From contig JAHFKQ010000033.1 in assembly GCA_023245265.1 (NCBI GenBank), positions 1-8,098 on the forward strand: 8,098 nucleotides of DNA, in the 5' to 3' direction. Shown piece after piece: positions 1 to 6,189 of the stretch. Each line of letters opens with the position of its first letter. Positions within the stretch are counted from its first letter, which is position 1. The stretch is from Candidatus Collierbacteria bacterium. GTDB lineage: Bacteria > Patescibacteriota > Microgenomatia > UBA1400 > MFAQ01. Both the position numbers and the translations under genes were made by a program. Under the pieces are notes generated by a model. It saw nothing but the letters and a program-made list of their open reading frames with translations, was not told the origin of the DNA and did no database searches.

Positions 1-798
1 CGAAAGCAAGGTCTCCGGCCGAGTATCGTCGGTTGTTTTCTAAATAATAAAAAAATTCTTCTTGCCTACCAAAAATCTTTTAACCAATGGCTCCTACCCC
101 AAGGGGGAGTGGAGAACAAACAAACTATCAAAGAGGCTTTTGCCAAAGAACTCGGTGAAGAGGTGACCGAAGACTTTCTCAAAACCTGCGATCCTGACAT
201 TCATCTGGTCTCTGTCGATAAAATCGAGTTTCCTCCAAGTAAACAGGGTCTGCGCGATTTAGTAACCGATGCCGGTGAGCCGGTCGTTATGAAAGGCAAA
301 TCTTATTTTTTCTATACCGCCAATGCCAAAACGACCGACATCACTCTTGGAGCTACCGAATTTGACGATTTGAAATGGCTAAATTTTGATGAAGCGTATA
401 AACTAATTAAAGAGACCAATACTGGAGGCAGATTGAGGATGATCAGCAACCTTCTCCAGTTACTTAAAGACCAAGGTCTCTTGTCTACCAATCAACCAAC
501 CAAAAATGGATCCGAACCTACCGGTGAACCCCGAACAAGACCTAATGATCAGCCCAGACGATACCCTCATGAACCTCGAAGAGACTACTCCGACCGCCCC
601 AGTCACCCCGGCAGCTCAAGAGGAAGTCAGCTACACTCCACCCCGAGCTTGGGGACAGGACGAGTCGGCCGCCCCGATGATCTCTCCGGCGACCCCCTCA
701 CCAATCTTCTCGGAAACCCTCCCACCAATCGTTTCCCCGGATCTCCCTCCAAAACCGGAAAATCCTCCCTTCCCGACGGCTCCGACGACGCCTATTAA
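1..798 (+). CDS. Nudix hydrolase, RppH/Ap4A-hydrolase-like, 5' partial
   Basis: The frame is open from base 1, so the N-terminus lies outside the window; the in-frame GTG at 109 cuts the Nudix box and is not the start. The piece reads LRPSIVGCFL, then QWLPQGGVE, then a Nudix box with KELGEEV. RppH has the same order of RPNVG, WQFPQGG and RELFEEVG. Against GX5EX7REUXEEXGU, the first Glu is Gln, Arg is Lys and the late Gly is Thr, but the metal-binding Glu residues of the EUXEE core remain. The family cleaves nucleoside diphosphates linked to another group, such as 5'-triphosphate RNA ends or Ap4A; the substrate here cannot be told. The fold should finish near base 480 (QLLKDQGLL). The last 100 or so residues are Arg/Pro/Ser/Gly-rich and overlap the next gene in another frame, so the tail is probably an out-of-frame reading caused by a missing stop. 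I am sure of the family, not of the C-terminus. Confidence 0.8.
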   Translation, partial: RKQGLRPSIVGCFLNNKKILLAYQKSFNQWLLPQGGVENKQTIKEAFAKELGEEVTEDFLKTCDPDIHLVSVDKIEFPPSKQGLRDLVTDAGEPVVMKGKSYFFYTANAKTTDITLGATEFDDLKWLNFDEAYKLIKETNTGGRLRMISNLLQLLKDQGLLSTNQPTKNGSEPTGEPRTRPNDQPRRYPHEPRRDYSDRPSHPGSSRGSQLHSTPSLGTGRVGRPDDLSGDPLTNLLGNPPTNRFPGSPSKTGKSSLPDGSDDAY

Positions 799-1660
799 CC
801 CTCCCGTCGCTCCGGAATCTTCTTCTCTGTTGCGAACTATTCTCATAGGCATAGCTCTTATTCTTTTGGGCACTTTTCTCGGTGTTTTAGCTTCGCGCTT
901 TGTTCCCATGCCTTCGGGCACCATCCTTCCTCTTCCCAATACTTCTTTGACTCCGGTCGTCACCCAGGTTATTGTCAGCCCGACTGTCGAGATCACCCCC
1001 ATTCCTACTCCGACCGCCACTCCTTCGGCTTTATTAAACTTAAAGTGGAACATGATGACGGTCAAATCTCCCGTTTCCACCTTCAAGTCCTACCAGGTTT
1101 ATTATCCAACGACTTGGACCATTAAGGCATACAAAAATACTCCCAGTACCGGCTACGGCGCCGGATTATCAAGTCTAACTTTACAAAAAGGTAAGAATAC
1201 TTTTAGTATTCTTCAGTATGTAGATCGAGAAGTCAGGCAATGTCTCTACCCTGATGATACTAAGATCGAAGGTTTGACAACATCTTTTGGCGAGTACCAC
1301 TCCCTCAACAAAGATCGACTTAGTTGGAGGTGGTCCAAGTCGCTTCCTTCTGCAGATGAAGAGCCAATATACCAGGTGTGTGAATCCAAATCTGATAGTT
1401 TTTATACTTCACCAACCTCAATTGGTTTTATAGAAATGCCTGCCACATCAACCGAGAGTGCTGTTCTTGACGAATTTAACTACATACTCGAAAAAATTGT
1501 CATTGTCGTTCCACCAACCGCCATGCCATATCAATGTCCCGTCAATGGCTATGTCGACTGTATGCCAATTCTTGACGAAATCAAAAAGAAAGCTTGCTCT
1601 GACGAAGCCATGGACTGGTATAAAGCAAACTGTCCCAATTTCCAAGGCGCCGCCCTCTAG
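506..1660 (+). CDS. Proline-rich single-pass membrane protein with Cys-rich C-terminal tail
   Basis: A 384-residue protein of unknown function. Residues 1-107 are Pro/Thr/Ser/Glu-rich and probably disordered and cytoplasmic. Residues 111-130 form one hydrophobic segment (TILIGIALILLGTFLGVLAS) followed by Arg, and 135-175 are another Pro/Thr linker. A soluble outer domain follows; its YQVYYPTTWTI start resembles PsbP-like or other small extracytoplasmic folds seen in CPR proteins, and it has two Cys that could pair. The C-terminus has four more Cys at 344, 352, 364 and 376 in a C-x7-C-x11-C-x11-C pattern ending CPNFQGAAL, likely a disulfide-stabilised module. ATG 506 is the first possible start after an in-frame stop at 440; it has no Shine-Dalgarno sequence. 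The first 293 bases overlap the Nudix frame. Codon use and composition favour this frame as the coding one there. Probably displayed at the surface; the function is not recognised. Confidence 0.75.
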   Translation: MDPNLPVNPEQDLMISPDDTLMNLEETTPTAPVTPAAQEEVSYTPPRAWGQDESAAPMISPATPSPIFSETLPPIVSPDLPPKPENPPFPTAPTTPINPPVAPESSSLLRTILIGIALILLGTFLGVLASRFVPMPSGTILPLPNTSLTPVVTQVIVSPTVEITPIPTPTATPSALLNLKWNMMTVKSPVSTFKSYQVYYPTTWTIKAYKNTPSTGYGAGLSSLTLQKGKNTFSILQYVDREVRQCLYPDDTKIEGLTTSFGEYHSLNKDRLSWRWSKSLPSADEEPIYQVCESKSDSFYTSPTSIGFIEMPATSTESAVLDEFNYILEKIVIVVPPTAMPYQCPVNGYVDCMPILDEIKKKACSDEAMDWYKANCPNFQGAAL

Positions 1661-1664
1661 GGTC

Positions 1665-1694
1665 TTGACAAAATTTTCCCTTGGTTTATAAAAT
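1665..1694 (+). promoter_or_regulatory. Sigma-70-type promoter of groES-groEL
   Basis: A perfect -35 box TTGACA (1665-1670) is followed by TATAAAAT (1687-1694), giving a 16-base spacer for TATAAA or 18 for TAAAAT. The expected start lies near 1699-1701, inside the left arm of the CIRCE operator. It is the closest match to the housekeeping promoter consensus in the window and lies directly after the stop of the previous gene. Confidence 0.85.
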
Positions 1695-1722
1695 AGCAAT
1701 CGAGATACTCGAGTGCTATTTT
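1690..1722 (+). promoter_or_regulatory. CIRCE operator (HrcA binding site) for groESL
   Basis: The arms ATAGCAATC (1693-1701) and GAGTGCTAT (1711-1719) are separated by exactly 9 bases, as in the CIRCE consensus TTAGCACTC-N9-GAGTGCTAA. The right arm differs from consensus at one position, the left arm at two. Pairing extends outward through A/T to 1690 and 1722, giving 12-base arms with one internal mismatch (1699/1713). The site covers the predicted start and the first transcribed bases, so bound HrcA would block initiation. HrcA repression of groESL through CIRCE is known in many bacteria; hrcA is not in this window. Confidence 0.9.
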
Positions 1723-1773
1723 CTGCTACTTCGAGTATACTCAACAAGCTAGATTATTATTTTAATCAATCTT

Positions 1774-2082
1774 ATGGTTAACACCCTTACCGTTAAAAAG
1801 TTAGCACCCGCCCCGGGCCTCCTTTTGGTTGAGCCGGCCAAGCAAGAGAAGAAGACCGCCTCCGGTCTCTATCTTCCCGATACTCACACCGAGAAACCCC
1901 AGTACGGCACCGTTTTAAAAGTTGGTGACAAAATCAGTAACGATCGCGGTGTCGTCGTCGAATCTCCCGCCAAGGTGGGGGATACTGTTCTCTATAAAAA
2001 ATGGGGCGGTAACGAAGTCATGGTCGGTGACATCGAGTATCAATTCCTCAAGTTCGACGATATATTAGCAATTGTCAAATAA
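1774..2082 (+). CDS. groES: Co-chaperonin GroES (Hsp10)
   Basis: A 102-residue protein, close to the usual 95-100. GroES forms a seven-subunit lid that caps the GroEL cavity in the cytoplasm and makes it a closed folding chamber. The N-terminal strand with PAPGLLLVEP matches the family's RVLVK-type region. The mobile loop is about residues 20-36, with GLYLP (31-35) in place of the E. coli Gly-Gly-Ile-Val-Leu that docks on the GroEL apical domain. GTVLKVG, VGDTVLYKKWGG and the closing FDDILAIV are all typical. ATG 1774 follows an AT-rich leader of about 70 bases that carries the CIRCE element and no Shine-Dalgarno sequence. groEL starts 5 bases after the stop, so the two are one operon, predicted to be heat-inducible through HrcA. 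Confidence 0.96.
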   Translation: MVNTLTVKKLAPAPGLLLVEPAKQEKKTASGLYLPDTHTEKPQYGTVLKVGDKISNDRGVVVESPAKVGDTVLYKKWGGNEVMVGDIEYQFLKFDDILAIVK

Positions 2083-2087
2083 ATCAT

Positions 2088-3707
2088 ATGGCCAAACAAA
2101 TTATTTTCGGAGAAGAAGCCCGCACTAAATTAGTTGCCGGCGTCAATAAATTAGCTCACGCCGTAGTTACCACCCTCGGTCCCAAAGGCCGGAATGTTGC
2201 TATCGATAAAAAATGGGGTTCACCCACCGTTCTTCATGATGGGGTGTCAGTCGCCAAAGAAGTCGAGCTCCAAGATCCTTTTGAAAACATGGGGGCTCAG
2301 CTCGTCAAAGAAGCCGCTAGTCGCACCAACGACATCGCGGGAGATGGCACCACCACCGCTACTTTACTGGCACAGCAAATTGTCTTGGCCGGTATGAAGA
2401 ATATTACCGCCGGAGCCAATCCGATGCAGATGAAGCGAGGTATCGATAAAGCCGTCGCCGCTGTCGTCGTTCAGCTAACTAAAATCAAGACCGACCTTTC
2501 CGAGAAAGACTGGCAATCCGTTGCCACCATCTCCGCCCAAAATCCGGAAATCGGGGCCAAGATTGCCGAAGCTCTTAAACTTGTCGGTCGTGATGGTGTC
2601 GTCACTGTCGAAGAATCCAAAGGTATGGAATTCGAAATCGAACACAAGGACGGTATGCAGTTTGACAAAGGTTATGCTTCGTCTTACTTTGCCACCGACA
2701 CTTCCAGTATGGAATCTGTCATCGAAAATCCTTACATCTTAATTACCGACCAAAAGATTTCCGCTATTAGCGACTTACTACCTTTCTTGGAAAATACTAT
2801 GAAGGTCAGTAAAAACATCGTCATCATTGCCGACGATATCGAAGGCGAAGCGCTGGCTACTTTAGTTGTGAACAAGATGCGGGGGACTTTCAACATTCTC
2901 GCCGTCAAAGCTCCGGCTTTTGGTGACCGCCGCAAGGCTCTTCTCCAAGACATCGCCATCCTCACCGGTGGTTCTCTCATTTCCGAAGATACCGGTCGTA
3001 AATTAGATTCTGTTACTGTTGACGACCTCGGTCGGGCCGACAGTGTTTGGTCTGATAAAGACAACACTCAGATCATCGGCGGTAAAGGTGACAAGAAGTC
3101 GCTCAAAGCTCGCCTGGAGCAAATTCGTCACGAGTTGGAAAAATCCACTTCCGAGTTTGATAAAGACAAGTTGGCTGAGCGCCTAGCCAAACTTGCCGGC
3201 GGTGTCGCCGTCATCAAAGTCGGTGCCGCTACTGAAGTTGAGCTGAATGAACTTAAGGAAAGAGTCAAGGATGCCGTCGGTGCTACCAAAGCCGCTATCG
3301 ACGAGGGTATCGTCCCCGGTGGTGGTGTCGCCCTCATCCGCGCCGGTCAAGCCCTCAAAACCATCAAGGCCGACAACTCCGACGAAGAAGTAGGCATTGA
3401 GATAGTAAAGCAATCTCTTTCCCAACCTCTCCGTTGGCTAGCCAAGAATGCCGGTTCCGACGATGGCTGGGTGGTCAAGAAGGTCGAAGAAAACAAAAAT
3501 CCTTCTTTCGGCTTTAACTCGCTGACGCTCGAATTTGAAGATATGCTCAAAGCCGGCATCCTCGACCCGGTGAAAGTAACTCGCTCGGCGCTCCAGAACG
3601 CTGCTTCCGTCGCCAGTATGATTCTGACGACCGAATGCCTCATCACCGATATTCCGGAAGAGAAAAAATCTTCGTCCTCTCCCGACATGGGGGACATGGG
3701 CATGTAG
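2088..3707 (+). CDS. groEL: Chaperonin GroEL (Hsp60)
   Basis: A 539-residue chaperonin (E. coli 548) that forms a double seven-membered ring and folds proteins using ATP together with GroES. The equatorial ATP site is intact: TLGPKGRNV (29-37), HDGVSVAKE with Asp51, AGDGTTTAT with Asp86, the hydrolysis Asp at 395 (ERVKDAVGATK), and VPGGGVALIR. The middle of the protein aligns with the apical domain through IADDIEGEALATLVVNKMRG and AVKAPAFGDRRKALLQD. The C-terminus ends in a Ser-rich stretch and PDMGDMGM, a short form of the usual Gly-Gly-Met repeat tail. ATG 2088 lies 5 bases after groES with no Shine-Dalgarno sequence, so translation is probably coupled. The gene ends with a strong terminator 25 bases downstream. 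Expression should follow the CIRCE-controlled promoter upstream of groES. Confidence 0.98.
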   Translation: MAKQIIFGEEARTKLVAGVNKLAHAVVTTLGPKGRNVAIDKKWGSPTVLHDGVSVAKEVELQDPFENMGAQLVKEAASRTNDIAGDGTTTATLLAQQIVLAGMKNITAGANPMQMKRGIDKAVAAVVVQLTKIKTDLSEKDWQSVATISAQNPEIGAKIAEALKLVGRDGVVTVEESKGMEFEIEHKDGMQFDKGYASSYFATDTSSMESVIENPYILITDQKISAISDLLPFLENTMKVSKNIVIIADDIEGEALATLVVNKMRGTFNILAVKAPAFGDRRKALLQDIAILTGGSLISEDTGRKLDSVTVDDLGRADSVWSDKDNTQIIGGKGDKKSLKARLEQIRHELEKSTSEFDKDKLAERLAKLAGGVAVIKVGAATEVELNELKERVKDAVGATKAAIDEGIVPGGGVALIRAGQALKTIKADNSDEEVGIEIVKQSLSQPLRWLAKNAGSDDGWVVKKVEENKNPSFGFNSLTLEFEDMLKAGILDPVKVTRSALQNAASVASMILTTECLITDIPEEKKSSSSPDMGDMGM

Positions 3708-3732
3708 GGCTTCCTTCTTCTATCATCCCCAC

Positions 3733-3765
3733 AAAAAAGACCTCGCTCCGGCGGGGTCTTTTTTT
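3733..3765 (+). terminator. Intrinsic terminator after groEL, bidirectional
   Basis: The stem GACCTCGC (3739-3746) pairs with GCGGGGTC (3751-3758) over 8 base pairs including one G-T. The loop is TCCG closed by C-G, a stable UNCG-type tetraloop. Seven T follow (3759-3765) and six A precede (3733-3738). Read on the minus strand it also has a U-tract, so it can also stop transcripts of the convergent M23 peptidase gene. Confidence 0.93.
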
Positions 3766-3815
3766 ATGGCTCGTTAGTCAAATTGCTTTTAATAGTTTTC
3801 CCCAAAATATTTCAG

Positions 3816-3824
3816 TTATCCACA
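3816..3824 (+). promoter_or_regulatory. Single perfect DnaA-box match in the groEL/M23 intergenic gap
   Basis: TTATCCACA matches the DnaA-box consensus at all nine bases. It lies between AGTTTTCCC (3794-3802) and its exact reverse complement GGGAAAACT (3860-3868). The 114-base gap 3766-3879 has no gene. One box without a cluster or an AT-rich unwinding element does not make an origin; it may be a DnaA titration or regulatory site, or chance. Confidence 0.25.
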
Positions 3825-3879
3825 GAACAGAAAGCATTGATAGATGGGCACAAAGACTAGGGAAAACTGTTGAAATCTC

Positions 3880-4485
3880 TTATTTAGCCTTGGCTAAAAG
3901 CTCTCTGGTCAGAGTCAGGTAAGGTCTAGGATTGACCGTGCGGCCATCCTTCATGATCTCCATGTGTAAGTGAGGTCCGGTAGTTCTACCGGTCAGTCCC
4001 ACTTCACCCACGGCCATCTCGGTCGTGATTTTGTCACCTTCTTGAACGAAGACCTTGCCCATATGAGCATAACGGGTCTGTAGACCATTTCCATGATCGA
4101 TAATGACCGAACGGCCATAATCCCATCTGGTGACACTCATCAGGACCACGACTCCATCCTTTAGGGGATAGATCTTGGAACCTAGTTTAGCTGTGATATC
4201 AATTCCGGGGTGGCCCAGATGAAACTCTTGGGAGACACCGGTATTTTCCGGCAATACATTGACCAAACTTCGTTTGGTCTCAATAATGACTTCCTGGTCA
4301 AAGGGTTGAATATTAGCCGTCGCTAAAGCAGACTGATCTCCGGGTAAGATAAACATACCGGAGGCTAAGGTGGTCATCGAAATGAAGCCACCAAAAGCGG
4401 CTTTGATATTTCTTTTTTCGAACATCGGTCTGAAGAACTTAGAGATAGGGTGCGATGTTCTGGTTTTCGGTAGTATTTGTATCAT
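3880..4485 (-). CDS. M23 family (LytM-like) zinc metallopeptidase, membrane-anchored or exported
   Basis: A 201-residue protein when started at the ATG at 4485-4483. M23 peptidases cut the peptide cross-links of peptidoglycan, or act as regulators when degenerate; this one keeps its residues. HPGID gives zinc ligands His92 and Asp96. RYAHMG supplies His141. GPHLHME supplies His172 and the third ligand His174. A hydrophobic segment at about residues 29-47, after basic residues (MFEKRNIK), is a signal peptide or anchor, so the catalytic domain should lie outside the membrane. The frame stays open to an ATG at 4575, but that would put its own promoter and leader hairpins inside the coding region, so I reject it. 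A start at 4425 (181 residues, MFEKRNIK) is the other real option. The gene is divergent from pgk and convergent with groEL, so it stands alone. No Shine-Dalgarno sequence is seen. Confidence 0.9.
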   Translation of the reverse strand: MIQILPKTRTSHPISKFFRPMFEKRNIKAAFGGFISMTTLASGMFILPGDQSALATANIQPFDQEVIIETKRSLVNVLPENTGVSQEFHLGHPGIDITAKLGSKIYPLKDGVVVLMSVTRWDYGRSVIIDHGNGLQTRYAHMGKVFVQEGDKITTEMAVGEVGLTGRTTGPHLHMEIMKDGRTVNPRPYLTLTRELLAKAK

Positions 4486-4489
4486 AGGT

Positions 4490-4506
4490 GCGGGCGAAAA
4501 GCCCGC
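4490..4506 (-). promoter_or_regulatory. GC-rich hairpin just before the M23 start codon
   Basis: A perfect 6-base-pair stem of GCGGGC and GCCCGC with a 5-base loop (TTTTC on the transcript). It ends four bases before the ATG at 4485, where a ribosome binding site would normally lie. It has no U-tract, so it is not a terminator. It may control access to the start codon; that role is inferred. Confidence 0.5.
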
Positions 4507-4515
4507 GTAAGGCAC

Positions 4516-4538
4516 AAAAAATGCTTGAAAACTCAAGC
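4516..4538 (-). promoter_or_regulatory. 5'-terminal hairpin with U-tract in the M23 leader
   Basis: On the minus strand GCTTGA pairs perfectly with TCAAGC (4523-4538, loop GTTT), then one A and six T (4521-4516). It begins about one base after the predicted transcription start at 4539. It could protect the 5' end, or act as a weak terminator or attenuator, although it sits too close to the start for a classical attenuator. Confidence 0.45.
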
Positions 4539-4545
4539 GAACGGT

Positions 4546-4575
4546 ATCATACCACATCAAACCCTCTAAAGTCAA
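4546..4575 (-). promoter_or_regulatory. Promoter of the M23 peptidase gene
   Basis: Reading the minus strand, TTGACT (4575-4570) is followed by an 18-base spacer and TATGAT (4551-4546). A TG one base upstream makes an extended -10 (TGGTATGAT, 4554-4546). The predicted start is near 4539. A second TTGACT overlaps one step upstream (4580-4575). Confidence 0.75.
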
Positions 4576-4613
4576 GTCAAAAGCCCCTCCGGCGACCCAA
4601 AATCGTGCCTAAG

Positions 4614-4622
4614 TGCTACACT
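4614..4622 (+). promoter_or_regulatory. Extended -10 promoter of pgk, predicted leaderless
   Basis: TGCTACACT fits TG-N-TANNNT. No -35 box is visible at 16-18 bases upstream. If its last base is -7, the transcript starts at 4629, the A of the pgk ATG, leaving no leader. Confidence 0.5.
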
Positions 4623-4628
4623 CTATCT

Positions 4629-5594
4629 ATGCTTACAGCCGATGCCCTTAAGGGCAAAAATGTCCTCCTCCGAGCCGACCTCGATGTGCCTATTAAGGAC
4701 GGCAGGGTAGAGAACCGCTTCCGTCTTGAGGCGCTCATACCCACCCTCAAGCTCTGTCTGGCAAGTGCTCGCCGTACCTGCATAATAGGGCATCTAGGTC
4801 GCCCAGAAGGTATAGATCCAGCGGCCAGCCTCAAACCAGTCCTAGAAGAGCTAAAAAGACTGCTAAATGAGCCTATTTCCTTCATTGTTTCGGGTTATTC
4901 TCCAGGGGAGTGTTGGACAGGGGAATCTCCTCTCGCCCTAATGGAAAATTTAAGGTTCGACTCCCGTGAAGAAAAATTAGACAGGGGATTCGGTGAGCTT
5001 TTGTCTACCGGTGCCGATCTTTATGTCTATGAGGCTTTTGCTAATTACCGCCCTTCGACCAGTCTCCAAATAATACCCGAACTCCTGCCTACTTATGCCG
5101 GGCTTAGGTTCGAAATGGAAGTCAACACCCTCAAACAAATTCTCGACCACCCGAAACACCCCACCCTTCTCCTGGCTTCCGGAGCGAAGCTGGACAAGCT
5201 CGAAATTTTGAAATCCATCATGCCTAAGTTTGATCGTGCCCTCCTCGGCGGCAAATTTGCTTCTCCTAACCACCTCACGCCGGATGGCCTTGATTTGAAC
5301 GATGAAGCCACTACCCTCTTCGTCCAGACAATCTCTGAGGCACAGACCGTCGTCCTCAACGGACCCCTGGGCTATTACGAGGACGGAATCCATGCCAAAG
5401 CCACCAAAGAGGTGTTCCAAGCCCTCAAAAGTAGCTCTGCCTTGACTATCTTAGGAGGGGGCGACACTCTTGCCGCTATCCCCGCTCTGGGCTTCAACTA
5501 TACCGACTTTGGCTTCGTCAGCACGGGTGGCGGCGCCATGCTTGAGTTCCTGGCCACCGGTACTCATCCCTTCCAGGAAATCCTTTCAAAATAA
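4629..5594 (+). CDS. pgk: Phosphoglycerate kinase, shortened form
   Basis: Transfers phosphate between 1,3-bisphosphoglycerate and ADP, giving 3-phosphoglycerate and ATP, in cytoplasmic glycolysis. It has 321 residues; the family usually has about 390-400. The substrate side shows RADLDVP (15-21, where most have RVDFNVP), GHLGRP (54-59), ENLRF (106-110) and EAFANYRPSTS (135-145, aligning with DAFGTAHRAHAS). The nucleotide side shows SGAKLDK (184-190), NGPLGYYE (244-251), GGGDT (276-280) and STGGGA (298-303). Between GGKF (207-210) and TPDGLDL (217-223) the usual helix and strand carrying FLKA...IGKSLVEED and LPVDVVVA are absent, about 55-60 residues. The two site Lys (187 and 190) are one position closer than in GGAKVSDK. 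ATG 4629 gives the normal N-terminus; the open frame back to 4488 would run across the M23 promoter. A GNAT gene starts 2 bases after the stop. Probably active, but not certain given the deletion. Confidence 0.93.
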   Translation: MLTADALKGKNVLLRADLDVPIKDGRVENRFRLEALIPTLKLCLASARRTCIIGHLGRPEGIDPAASLKPVLEELKRLLNEPISFIVSGYSPGECWTGESPLALMENLRFDSREEKLDRGFGELLSTGADLYVYEAFANYRPSTSLQIIPELLPTYAGLRFEMEVNTLKQILDHPKHPTLLLASGAKLDKLEILKSIMPKFDRALLGGKFASPNHLTPDGLDLNDEATTLFVQTISEAQTVVLNGPLGYYEDGIHAKATKEVFQALKSSSALTILGGGDTLAAIPALGFNYTDFGFVSTGGGAMLEFLATGTHPFQEILSK

Positions 5595-5596
5595 CC

Positions 5597-6139
5597 ATGG
5601 CTACCCAGACCAACTTCACTCACCAACCAACCCAGGCCCAAGACGAACTTTTTGAATCGTTTTCCACCCAACACTGGGGAGCCCGTTTCCACGAAGATGA
5701 TGCCAGTCAAGATTTTTTTGACTTTCCTGATCTCATTGCTGAGCTCGTTGTCGATGATGTTCTTGTGGCCGGACTCGTGGTCTTTTTTCGTCAGCTGGAA
5801 TATCGGGGTCAAACCTATTCTTTCGCCGGTATCGGGGGTGTCGTCACCCACCAAGATTACCGTCATCATGGCTACGCCACCCAGCTTCTCCGTGACACAC
5901 TCCATGAGATCTCCACCAGATGCGACTTCGCCCTACTCTGTACAGATATTCCCAGGTTAGGACCTCTTTATGGTGGCGTCGGTTTTGTTCCCCTAGGCCG
6001 CCCTTATTATTTCCTTGATAAAAACGATGTCAAAAAACCCGAGCCTTCCGGCATGATTGCCCCCCTCTCCTCCCCCGACGCCGTCAAGTTAATTCTCTCT
6101 ACACCCGACGAACTATTCGTCGGCACCAGCAATTTCTAA
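5597..6139 (+). CDS. GNAT-family N-acetyltransferase
   Basis: A 180-residue protein of the GNAT fold, which moves an acetyl group from acetyl-CoA to an amine on a protein, antibiotic or metabolite. The acetyl-CoA motif A is clear: strand GIGGVVTHQDYR then RHHGYATQLL (89-98), matching R/Q-x-x-G-x-G/A with Ala at the last position. LYGGVGFVPLG (124-134) matches the motif B pattern of FYxxxGFxxxG. Residues 48-70 form the earlier antiparallel strands (AELVVDDVLVAGLVVFFRQ). The C-terminal 40 residues, after YYFLDKND, have no recognised match. It starts 2 bases after pgk, so the two are co-transcribed and probably translationally coupled. The substrate cannot be read from the sequence; placement between pgk and gapdh could be chance or could hint at acetylation of a metabolic enzyme, which is speculation. 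Confidence 0.88.
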   Translation: MATQTNFTHQPTQAQDELFESFSTQHWGARFHEDDASQDFFDFPDLIAELVVDDVLVAGLVVFFRQLEYRGQTYSFAGIGGVVTHQDYRHHGYATQLLRDTLHEISTRCDFALLCTDIPRLGPLYGGVGFVPLGRPYYFLDKNDVKKPEPSGMIAPLSSPDAVKLILSTPDELFVGTSNF

Positions 6140-6154
6140 TTGAGTGCTTCCTTG

Positions 6155-6163
6155 TGCTAAAGT
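6155..6163 (+). promoter_or_regulatory. Possible extended -10 promoter of gapdh
   Basis: TGCTAAAGT lies in the 50-base gap between the GNAT gene and gapdh and fits the same TG-N-TANNNT pattern as other promoters here. No -35 box is seen at normal distance. It predicts a leader of about 20 bases (start near 6170) with no Shine-Dalgarno sequence. Readthrough from pgk-GNAT is also possible because no terminator lies in the gap. Confidence 0.4.
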
Positions 6164-6189
6164 TTAAGTAGTTACATTTTCTGCCCAAT

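Noticed and set aside
631..1086. Antisense frame opposite the membrane-protein gene (151 residues)
   Set aside because: Gly/Val-rich mirror of a Pro/Thr-rich coding region with no recognisable domain.
3766..3879. Replication origin
   Set aside because: Only one DnaA box, no AT-rich repeats and no dnaA or dnaN nearby.
3883..3898. Hairpin TTTAGCC/GGCTAAA at the end of the M23 gene as a terminator
   Set aside because: It lies within the last codons, has only a 2-base loop if fully paired, and no U-tract follows; the groEL terminator in reverse is a better stop.
3635..3922. Plus-strand frame of 95 residues over the groEL end and terminator
   Set aside because: It spans the 3' end of groEL, the terminator and the end of the M23 gene, without domain or start signal.
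4486..4575. Longer M23 frame starting at 4575
   Set aside because: The added residues are translated from the promoter -10 region and two hairpins; the signal-peptide region begins later.
4488..4628. N-terminal extension of the pgk frame back to 4488
   Set aside because: The extension covers the M23 promoter and leader on the other strand, has no PGK similarity, and the family N-terminus starts at 4629.
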